Notes under the pieces: model-generated
What the model was told of the DNA's origin: nothing
What the model saw: the letters and a program-made list of their open reading frames with translations, nothing else
Database searches by the model: none
Program-made: the position numbers and the translations under genes
From: Eleusine coracana subsp. coracana
Taxonomy: Eukaryota > Streptophyta > Magnoliopsida > Poales > Poaceae
Reading direction: 5' to 3'
Length of the DNA stretch: 64,000 nt
NCBI GenBank assembly: GCA_032690845.1
Contig: CM064425.1
Coordinates: 36,482,240-36,546,239, forward strand
Shown here: positions 55,344-64,000 of the stretch, in pieces
How the letters are laid out: the number at the start of each line of letters is the position of its first letter
Numbering within the stretch: the stretch's first letter is position 1

Positions 55344-57450
55344 TGAGTACATTGACAACACCAAAAGCACAAAGATTAGAGATTGAAATGCGAAACCGAA
55401 TAAGCATATCCAAATGGCTCAAATCCAAAGAAAAGGTAAAAAGTAGCCATCTAGCATAAGCGGGATCACAAAACCAAGAGTTGACAAAAAAAGCCACTCG
55501 AGAACGTAAAGATTGTGAAAAGCGCATGAAAAGCGCTCAAGGACATGATATGCAAACAAGCATGCGATGTATGAAAATGCAAACCTAAGGAGCTTCAACA
55601 ATTATGCAAACAAGCATTTGACCTTGCTAATCATAAACTTAGAGCCATGAAGTGTAAAAGCAATAGCTCATAATCATACAAAGACCAAAAATAGATAGCA
55701 GGGCATAAACCCCAAGAGCTATACAAGCTAAGGTAAAAGATTAACTAGCTTAGATAGAATTAAATTTCCTCATCATGAGAAAAGCTGCCATCACATGTGT
55801 GAGTACTCCCATCCAAGACAAAACAAGCATCAAGTGAATCATAAGAATCTAGCATAGAGATGGCAACGGGTGAAAACCCATCGGGTTTTGCTTGCTCATA
55901 CCCGGCCTCGTGAGTAGAAAGTTTTCCCGTCACAAAACCCACACCCGGTCATGGGTACAATTTTCCTCCCACGCCCGAACTCACGTGGGTAATACGTACC
56001 CAATGGGCACCCATACCCGACAACCTGCCCAGCCATGTGCTAGCAGATGGAGATGCTGTGCGCCGCCACGGAGCTGTCCTCAAGTTGTTGAAGACTCTAG
56101 GGACTCGCTTGCCACTCGCGTAGTTGATGGAGCCGGCACCACATATTGATTCGCCATTGAGGAAGCCATCATCAACAGATTTCGATTCACCCTTTGCCAT
56201 CAAAGGAGTCGCCTTCACTGTGCTTCAGTTCATCACCGTCAAAGGACTCATTGCCGCCTTGGTTCGATTCACTACATCATAGTTCGCGCTGAATACTGAT
56301 AAAGCCCTGTGATGTGTAGGAGAGCCAGATGTGCATGTGTGCAGTTGTGTGTGTGGCTGCTGCTAGCAGCACAACTGCAGTATGTAGTAGCAAATGAGCC
56401 TATGATGGATTAGGTTTTTATATTGGGCTGGCCTGAAAATAAGTATTGGGCTATGCTGAAGATATTGGGACAAATCGAATGAGTACATTGAGCCCAACAC
56501 ATCGGGTATTCAATACCCATGGGTTAACGGGGATGGGTACAATAAAAACATACCCGCACCCACTCCACCCGATGGGTAGTGTTTTCCCCCATTAACAGAC
56601 CCGTGGGTAGAAAACATTACCTAGACCCGGCCCCTAATGGGGTAATTACCCACTGGGTAACGGGTTTTGGGGCCCCATTGCCATCTCTAATCTAGCCAGT
56701 CTCAATCTCAACCAAGGCAACAAGCATTCATAGAAAATAAGCTCTACAAACGCTCACATATGCAACAGAGACTCATAAAAAAAGAGAAAAGCATTATTCT
56801 AATGTGATCCTCGTGTAACTTCTAATCTGTGCGGAGGGTCGCACGACTGGGTACGGCAAACACCCCGAGGCTTTGAATTATAATTTTTGGATTTAGCATT
56901 TTTATGTTACTTCCCATCCATACGGAGGGTCGCATAACTGAGTACAACAAACACCCCGAGGCTTCGAAGCACAATCAACTTATTTTGCAAATTAAAAGCA
57001 TAAGGATGAGCATGCCTTTGCGGCAAAAGGAGCAAACGTTCCCACAATGTTCCATCATGAGCTAAACATTTACAAAGCCACATTTCGCAAACACATGGTG
57101 CCAAAGCCAAGATATCCTCTAGACTAGCCTCAACACAAGTCTTGAGAGGGATAAAAGCAATTACACATATGGTGAGCAAGTTTAGCAAGATTAGTTCATA
57201 AGGTTCACAGGAAGCTTAGTTTACCTTTAAGATTAGCAAGTTGCTCAAAAGAGTCTATAACAAGCCATCTAGAAAATCTAAGCATAAGAGATTACTATCA
57301 CATCCACACAACTTAGCTCAAGCTCAATCATAGTAAAGAGAAATGCAAGAAAGCATAAGAATCAAAGCTCATCTACCAATGCATATATAACATGTGAGAT
57401 GTAATGCAAAAACATAAGATACATATATACAAGAGAACACCAACTCCCCC
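55344..57450 (-). other. 3' non-coding region of copia family A, copy 2
   Basis: No gene is supported. Besides the hAT element it holds a duplicated ~45-bp phrase CGGAGGGTCGCA with AACACCCCGAGGCTT at 56831-56872 and 56921-56964. Confidence 0.6.
55855..56689. mobile_element. hAT-like element nested in the copia
   Basis: Termini TAGAGATGGCAA and TTGCCATCTCTA form an inverted repeat, with an 8-bp near-TSD ATCTAGCA (55847-55854) and ATCTAGCC (56690-56697). The ends are rich in ACCCATCGGG and CCCACGGG words. No transposase is present. Confidence 0.8.
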
Positions 57451-59268
57451 TCAAATGAGGCCACAAGAATGGCAAACACCAAGCTCCCCCCGAAGAAGAG
57501 AAAATCTCGAAGCATCAAGGGGCTTGGTGAGAATATCAGCCAATTGGTGTTTAGTGTCAATGTATTTGAGCTCAACATCACCCTTCTCAACATTATCTTT
57601 TAGGAAGTGGAATCGCACATTTATGTGTTTGACCTTACCATGTTGGATTGGGTCCTTAGCTAAGCATATGGCACTAGAGTTATCACACATGAGTGGAACA
57701 CTCTTAAAGTTTAACCCATAGTCTCTCATGGTGGATACTAACCATAGGATTTGTGAGCAGCAACTAGTAGCAGCAACATACTCAGACTCTGTGATGGATT
57801 GGGCTACACTCGACTGCTTACGAGAAGACCAACAGATCAAAGAAGTACCCAAGAACTGACAAGTACCAAAAGTGCTCTTCCTATTAATTCTACACCCAGC
57901 AAAGTCCGCATCCGAATACCCAATGAGATCAAGAGATAAAGATGTAGGGTACCAAAGACCAAACTCAATGGTGAATTTGAGATACCTGAAGATGCGCTTG
58001 ACAACCTTGCAATGAGTCACCCTTGGGGAAGCTTGTAAGCGAGCAAAAAGACACCATAAAGTGTATGTTGGGTCTTGTCGCCGTCAAGTATAAGAGAGAG
58101 CTGATCTTGCTCCTGTACTCCCTTTGGTCCATCGCTACATAGTCTTCATCAGGGTCAAGTGCCATGGTTGTGGACATTAGTGTTGACAACGGCTTCACAT
58201 TGACCATGTCGTATTTCTTCAGGAGATCCTTCATGTACTTTGCTTGATGTATGAAGGTGCCTTGCTTGCACTGCTTCATTTTAAGTCCACGAAAGAAGAT
58301 GAGCTCGCCCATCATCGACATCTGAAATCTAGACACAAGAGCATGAGAGGAACCACCAAAAATGATATCATCCATGTATATCTTAACCCTTAGAAAGTAA
58401 TTGCCATGCTTAAGAGTGAACATGGTTTTGTCAACACACCCCATGACATACCCGCACTCTAGTAAGAAAGTCTTAAGCCTAGCATACCATGTCCTAGGTG
58501 CTTGCTTTAGCTCGTACAAAGCCTTCTGAAGCTTGTACACACGGTTTGGGTATTTGTGGTGCTCAAAGCCAGGTGGTTGTTTCACATAAACCTCTTTCTC
58601 TATGAAACCATTTAGGAAAGCACTCTTGACATCCATTTGGTAGTCTAATGCCCTTAGAGGCAGCAAATGCAAGCAAGATCCTAATGGTTTCTATGCGTGC
58701 AACAGGAGCAAAGGTTTCTCCATAGTCTAAGCCCTCAACTTGGTTAAAACCGTGAGCAACAAGCCTAGCCTTGTTTCTCACAACCTCACTATCTTCCCCA
58801 TGCTTGTTTTTGAAGACCCACTTGGTTCCTATGACATTGACACCAACAGGAGGCTCTACTAGGGTCCATACTTTGTTTCTCTTAAAGTTTTCCAACTCTT
58901 CATGCATGGCATTAACCCAATGTTCATCAGATAGTGCTTGTTCAACATCCTGAGGTTCAAAGGTGGAAACAAAGAGAGAATCGGTAAAGCAGGCGAGATG
59001 TTCAGACTTTGACCTTGTTGTCCTCTCATAGAGATTACCGATCATCTGTTGAGGTGGATGTTGACGCTGAATGTGGTGAGGAGCATCTCTCTCAGAGCGT
59101 ACCCCCCCTCAACCACAACTGGAGCTAGCTTGACAGCTGCTAAGGTCGATGTAGAAGCTTCTGGACCCTCTGCTGGAGTACACAGCAGCAGGAACAAGCT
59201 CAGATGTGGGATGGAATGACTCATCATCGTCATCATCCAAGCCCTGTAGGTCCTCTTCTACAAAGATA
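57451..59268 (-). pseudogene. pol: copia Pol, reverse transcriptase and RNase H (family A, copy 2)
   Basis: On the minus strand: an acidic linker next to 59268 (EEDLQGLDDDDDE), the RT start at 59045-58563 (GTKWVFKNKHGED, KARLVAHGFNQVEG), then 58672-57965 with MDVKSAFLNG, LKQAPRTWYA, the catalytic box seen as YMDDIIFGG instead of YVDD, and MSMMGELIFF, and finally RNase H at 58020-57451 with GYSDADFAGC, SSRKQSSVAQS and TKPLDASRF. A frameshift lies near 58640 (RT), and another in the 58000 region separates RT from RNase H. Integrase would be in the missing part. Unlike family C, this RNase H keeps the D-A-D motif. Confidence 0.85.
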
Positions 59269-59908
59269 TGATGAGGACATCAACGACATACGAATAATGA
59301 CGATGGAAGATGGCGCGCCAAACCAAGTTGTCACGCCTCCACCTCTCTTCGTCGCGCCCCCTCGAGTTACGGATCCATCTTCTAACGAGACGATGACATA
59401 CAAGGGCCCAATCACTAGAGCTCGAGCCTAGGAATTGAAGACGATTTTGATGCTAAGGAACGACAGCCCAGGATGACACCGCCCGAAGGCCCACGTGGCC
59501 CAAGTCACGTGACTCCCTCTCGACCGCGCGCCTCTCCACTTTAGCCGGCCCTAGATGCCTCGTCCTTCCCCTATTTAGTCAAGGGCTGCGCCCCTTGCAA
59601 TCTTTGAGTTGTTTTTTAAGTTTAGCTTAGCTATACATCCGTCTCTCGACGTGAATTCAGAACTCCACCTTCGTGCAATACATCAGATTGCTCGCCTCTA
59701 ATTCTTGCTCATTCTTCGATTGCGTGTAAGAATTGATCCTCGTGATCAGGTTGATCTTGTTTATCGCAAGGTTAATATCCTCCGGAAGTTGGTTCAGCGA
59801 TTGCATTGGCGCTTCGGCTTGCTCGTCGTAGTCGGATCGTGAGGGTCGACATCCACCAAATCGAAGTTATCTCCACTCGCCGAAAGATCGGGCACTCTAC
59901 ACCTATCA
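59269..59908 (+). repeat. 5' LTR of the gypsy, containing the pol C-terminus
   Basis: It starts TGATGAGGACATC and ends CACCTATCA. The first ~160 bp read in one frame from DEDINDIR to the motif GPITRARA and a TAG at 59428-59430. GPITRARA is the usual end of this kind of gypsy Pol. The remainder includes a likely promoter region (TATTTAG at 59573). The left end is inferred from similar termini at 42362 and from the interrupted copia frame. Confidence 0.6.
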
Positions 59909-59910
59909 AG

Positions 59911-59925
59911 GGGTATCAGATTCCA
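59911..59925 (+). other. primer binding site of the gypsy
   Basis: GGGTATCAGATTCCA follows the LTR end by two bases and has the shape of a tRNA 3'-end complement. The exact tRNA is not certain. Confidence 0.6.
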
Positions 59926-60861
59926 GTGTTTCTCGGTGAGTTTATCCAAGTACACATAAACCGAAAACTACAAAAAAAAAAGTTTACCCCAGTACGGTTT
60001 TGAGCCTCGCACTTTCGTTCAATAATTTGCGTTGTTGAGTTTTTGTGCTTTCCCTTTTGATCGTTGCTGGTACACTGTGTTTTATCATTTTCTCCCCATC
60101 ATCATCATATCCTTCTGCCGCGTCGCGTGCTTTCACCACCACAGTTTGCTTTTCGCCGCATCTGTTTACCCTGTCTCCCTTGCCAAGTTGTGGTCAGCCG
60201 ATCGCTTGCCAAGTTTTTCCGCTGCACCATGAGTCCGGGTCAATCACTGTCTCATCGACGCTTTCGGCCGAGCGCCAATCGAGACCTACTCGGTTACGTC
60301 GTAACCCGCTTGCCTCGCCCTGTGTTTGTTTCTGCTCGATTCCGTGTGTCCCTCTTCTAATTACCGTTCTACCCCTGCCTAAAAAAAAAAGCACTTGTGC
60401 TTAATTGCTCATTTGAGGTCTCGTTGTTTATATTTTCAGAAAAAGGTATAATAAAAAGGAAAAAAGAAGAAAAAAAGAGAAAAAAGAGCGACCGAGCAAC
60501 ACGGGCAACATGTTCTTGCCGCACTTTGTTTTGATCCTTCTTCCTTCCTCTTGCACTTGTGCCGGCAGCAATCTTTTCGCGTTTAGCACCATTATTCAAC
60601 TTTGCAGATATTGTTTGAATTGTGCTAACCCTTGGATTGAGTGCAGCCTCCCAGCCCCACAAATTTTCTACTACGAGCAGGTTTTTGTTTCACCACGCAA
60701 TCGCTCCTCCAATCTTCCACCGGTTTTACCTGTGGTTGTAGTTCACGCTTGCGTGCTTGGTAAGGACGGGTAAGAATTTGATAACAATTTTTTGATTGAG
60801 CTTTTCATCCACCACTCACCTCTCGTTGTAGGATCCAGCTTTTTGTATTGCTTGTGTTTCT
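59926..60861 (+). other. gypsy 5' leader
   Basis: A long untranslated leader with runs of A and a purine-rich block at 60440-60490. No gene is supported. Confidence 0.55.
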
Positions 60862-61733
60862 ATGGCACAAAACAGCTCGAAGTCGGAGGAGCTCACCCTC
60901 CAGGATGTCCATGCACAGGTTGATGGTCTACAAAATGACATGAAGACGATGCACAAGAGACTTGACTCTATGGTCACTTCGTCGAATGAGCATTTTGATC
61001 AACTGGACCTCGCTGATACGGCTACCTGCACCACGCTCGCGACGATCATGACTCGTCTTGAGGCCATGTTGACGCAGCTTGGGACCATGACGAAGCAGCT
61101 CATGGAGTTGCAAAATGCACGTGAATACGGCGCTGACACCGAGCAGGACGACGACAATCGCCGTGGTCGTGGTTGTAGGGTACGTGTTCCTATTAATGAT
61201 TCTTTTACCAAAATAAAATTTCGTATTCCCACTTTTAATGGCAAATATGATCCGGGTGCTTATCTTGATTGGGAATTAGAGGTTGAACAAAAATTTGCAT
61301 GCCATGATATTCCTGCTAATTTACAAGTTAAGGCTGCTATTAGTGAAATTACTGAATTTGCTTTACTTTGGTGGCGTGAGTATAGACAAAGATATCCTGA
61401 TAATATTCCAGCCACTTGGACGACATTAAAAGCTGCTATGCGTCATCGTTTTGTGCCATCATATTATGCTAGAGATTTGCTTAATCAAATAGCTTAATCA
61501 AATGCAGCGTTTTTAAGGTTCACTTTCTGTAGAGGATTATTATCAAGCTTTGCAAAAGGGTATGATTCGCTGTGGTTTAGTTGAACTGGATGATGCTGCT
61601 ATGGCTCGCTTTACGGGTGGGTTAAATCGTGAAATTCAGAACATTCTTGATTATAAGAATTATGATAATATGACCACCTTATTTGAATATGCTTGTAAAG
61701 CTGAACGTGAAGTGTAGGATCGACAATCTTCGT
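60862..61733 (+). pseudogene. gag: gypsy gag
   Basis: The first frame (60862-61497) starts MAQNSSKSEELTLQDV, has a coiled coil, then the Gag domain with FRIPTFNGKYDPGAYLDWE and WWREYRQRY. A 13-bp tandem duplication (GCTTAATCAAAT twice at about 61488-61512) shifts the frame; similarity continues with SVEDYYQALQKG, MARFTGGLNREI and EYACKAERE to a TAG at 61716. Zinc knuckle sequence is in the following frame. Confidence 0.78.
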
Positions 61734-63887
61734 CAAGATCAAACATTTTTGTAGGGTCCAAGACGCCTTCAGCTCCACGGTCGACACCTCCTTCCACGTT
61801 GCGCGACCACTCCTCGACCACGCCCAAGTCGAGTGCTCCCTCCACGGCCAAATATGCCTTGATCGTGCCGTCCTCCTCGTCGTCTGGATGAGCTCGTGAT
61901 ATTCAGTGTCACCGTTGCCGAGGATTTGGTCATGTGATACGCGATTGTCCAAATAAACGAACTATGTTGATTCGTGATGACGGTGGGTATTCTTCTGCTA
62001 GTGATTCTGAGGATATTCAGCAGACTATGCTTGCCATTAATCATGCAGATAATACGGAGCTTCATGTCGACTCTAGTGCCGCCGACAGGTATGCAAATCT
62101 TGTTGTGCAGCGTGTTCTTAGTACACAGGTCGTTCAGGATGAAAAGCATCAGCGCCACAACATTTTTCATATCAAAGGCGTTGTGCAAGAACGGGCGGTC
62201 CGTATAATCATCGATGGTGGCAGTTGCAATAATTTGGTTAGTACGACCTTAGTGGAGCAGTTGTCATTGCCAACAAGGAAGCACCCACATCCTTATCACG
62301 TTCAATGGCTTAATGATGGCGGCAAAATAAAGGTAACGCGCTCGGTACGTGTTCGTTTCTCTCTTGGCGCCTATTCTGATTTTGTAGATTGTGACGTTGT
62401 TCCAATGGAAGCATGCTCTTTGTTGCTTGGCCGTCCTTGGCAATATGATGTTGATAGTGTTCATCATGGTCGCTCCAATTATTATTCCTTCATGTTTAAG
62501 GGTCAGAAAATTGTTATTCATCCTATGACACCTGAACAAGTTCTTAAAGATGATATTGCTCGAGTGACAAAAGCTGCAAAATTGGTTACATCGCCTCCTG
62601 TTGCACCTGTTCAACATGAGATCAAATTGAATAACCCTATCTTGCTTGCTACACGTGCTGATTTTGATGAATTACATGATGCTAATCTGCTTTGCTATGC
62701 GCTAGTTTGCTCTCGTATGCTTGTTTCACTAGATGAGGCGCCTATGTTGCATATTCCTCCTGCTGTTGCTAACCTTTTGCATATACCACGCCTTGATGAT
62801 ATGCTTGATGAACTTAGTGGTGCCACAATTTTCTCTAAGGTTGATTTGCGTAGTGGTTACCATCAGATAAGAATGAAATTAGGAGATGAATGGAAAACGG
62901 CTTTTAAAACTAAATTTGGCTTGTATGAATGGTTGGTTATGCCGTTTGGATTGTCTAATGCTCCTCGCACTTTTATGCGCTTAATGAATGAAGTTCTTCG
63001 GCCTTTCATTGGAATATTTGTTATTGTCTATTTTGATGATATCCTTATATACAACAAATTCATGAATGAGCATTTAGATCATTTGCGTGCTGTTTTTGAC
63101 GCTTTGCGTGCTGCTCACTTGTTTGGGAACATGAAAAAATGCACTTTTTGCACGCAACGTGTTTTGTTTCTTGAATATGTTGTTACTCCACAGGGCATTG
63201 AGGTGGATAGCAGCAAGGTGGACGCCATTCAGAGTTGGCCCCAACCGACGACGGTCACACAGGTTTGCAGTTTTCTTGGTCTTGCAGGCTTCTTTCGTTG
63301 TTTTGTGCGGGATTTCAGTTCTATTGCTGCACCATTACATGAACTGACCAAGAAGGGTGCGCCATTTGAGTGGGGCGCACCATAAGCCGACGCATTCAAC
63401 ACTTTAAAGGAACGGTTAACTCATGCTCCTCTCTTACAATTACCAAATTTTGATAAAGTGTTTGAATTTGAATGTGATGCTAGTGGAATTGGTTTGGGTG
63501 CTGTTTTGTTGCAAGATCATAAACCCATTGCTTATTTTAGTGAGAAGTTAAGTGGTACTGCTCTTAAATATTCCACTTATGATATTTATGCTTTAGTAAG
63601 AACTTTGCAAGAACTTTATGCTTTAGTAAGAACTTTGCAAGATCATAAACCCACTTATTCCACTTGCAAGATCATAAACCCATTGCAAGAACTTTATGCT
63701 TTAGTAAGAACTTTGCAAACATGGCAGCATTATTTATGGCCTCGCAAATTTATTATTCATTCTGATCATGAGGCTTTGAAACATATTAGAACCCAAACTA
63801 ATCTGAACCGTCGTCATGCTAAATGGGTTGAATTTATTGAATCTTTTCCGTACATCATTAACATAAAAACGGGAAGGAAAATGTGAT
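61734..63887 (+). pseudogene. pol: gypsy zinc knuckle, retropepsin, reverse transcriptase, RNase H
   Basis: A CCHC knuckle (CHRCRGFGHVIRDC) at about 61910 is followed by an open frame to 63385. It holds the retropepsin (IIIDGGSCNNL, with D-G-G; then LLLGRPWQYD) and reverse transcriptase from IPRLDDMLDELSGA to the catalytic YFDD near 63035 and the connection region. The sequence passes directly from AVANLLH to IPRLDD, without the roughly 90 residues of RT fingers that come between in relatives. A TAA at 63384-63386 precedes RNase H (FECDASGIGLGAVL, YSTYDIYALV), which contains a triplicated segment at 63583-63720. A one-base loss in an A run near 63866 shifts the frame before ADALS. Confidence 0.82.
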
Positions 63888-64000
63888 TGCCGATGCTTTG
63901 TCTCGTTGTTATATGATGCTGTCCCAATTAGACTTTAAAATCTTTGGTTTGCAAGCTTTGAAAGATCAATATGTGAATGATGCTGATTTTCGTGATACTA
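63888..64000 (+). pseudogene. gypsy pol continuation, toward integrase
   Basis: After the frameshift the reading continues with IADALSR, the usual link between RNase H and integrase. The window ends before the integrase core. Confidence 0.6.

Larger units (their letters stand above)
53343..59268 (-). mobile_element. Sirevirus-like copia family A, copy 2 (3' part)
   Basis: 3' LTR 53343-55330, polypurine tract 55331-55343, non-coding 3' region with a hAT insertion, then RNase H, reverse transcriptase and linker on the minus strand up to 59268, where a gypsy is inserted. The 5' half would lie beyond the gypsy, outside the window. LTR sequence matches 2976-4723. Confidence 0.88.
59269..64000 (+). 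mobile_element. Ty3/gypsy element, 5' part, plus strand
   Basis: 5' LTR 59269-59908, primer site at 59911, a ~950-bp leader, gag from 60862, zinc knuckle near 61910, retropepsin, reverse transcriptase and RNase H, continuing past the window end. It is inserted in the copia linker after AGATA (59264-59268). Gag and pol frames are interrupted, and the RT lacks its N-terminal part. Confidence 0.88.

Overview
The window looks like a transposon-rich intergenic region of a grass nuclear genome, probably a panicoid cereal; that assignment is inference. It rests on Sirevirus-type Ty1/copia elements, several Ty3/gypsy lineages, a CACTA element with GCCGAGTG-type subterminal repeats, Mutator-like and hAT elements with clean target-site duplications (TSDs), and two plant genes with grass-like GC-rich 5' ends. 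I see no bacterial, organellar or viral genome organisation.

Layout. 1-4723: 5' part of a minus-strand Sirevirus-like copia (family A). 4724-7624 and 19492-19688: 3' tail and tandem LTRs of a second copia (family B), split by a complete plus-strand Sirevirus (family C, 7625-19491) with gag, pol and an env-like third ORF. 19689-30216: mostly non-coding, holding a Stowaway-like MITE, a CACTA relic with a tRNA-like insert, a Harbinger-like MITE, two Mutator-like elements with inverted repeats and TSDs, and a hAT MITE. 30217-38640: the host-gene island, with a 5'-truncated LINE, a broken QCR6 (complex III hinge subunit) copy, and an intact three-exon SUMO gene on the minus strand. 38641-42774: decayed gypsy material. 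42775-53342: a gypsy element of the GCGCCGTTGCCGGGG primer-site class, split by a gag-only gypsy (43963-50261). 53343-59268: a second family A copia (3' LTR and pol, minus) with an internal hAT element. 59269-64000: a plus-strand gypsy running off the window.

Only the SUMO gene looks like a functional host protein gene. The rest is nested mobile DNA in various states of decay; TSDs and interrupted reading frames give the order of insertion. The least explained sequence signal is a near-palindromic 11-15 bp motif (core CGGCAGTGCCG) repeated dozens of times in the LTRs of two different copia families and again between pol and the env-like ORF of one of them. Other points of note are two tiny poly-A insertions with perfect 15-17 bp duplications in the SUMO intron, loss of both cysteines of the predicted outer disulfide in the QCR6 copy, a gypsy LTR that encodes the end of pol, and stop codons in the env-like ORF that are all TAG.
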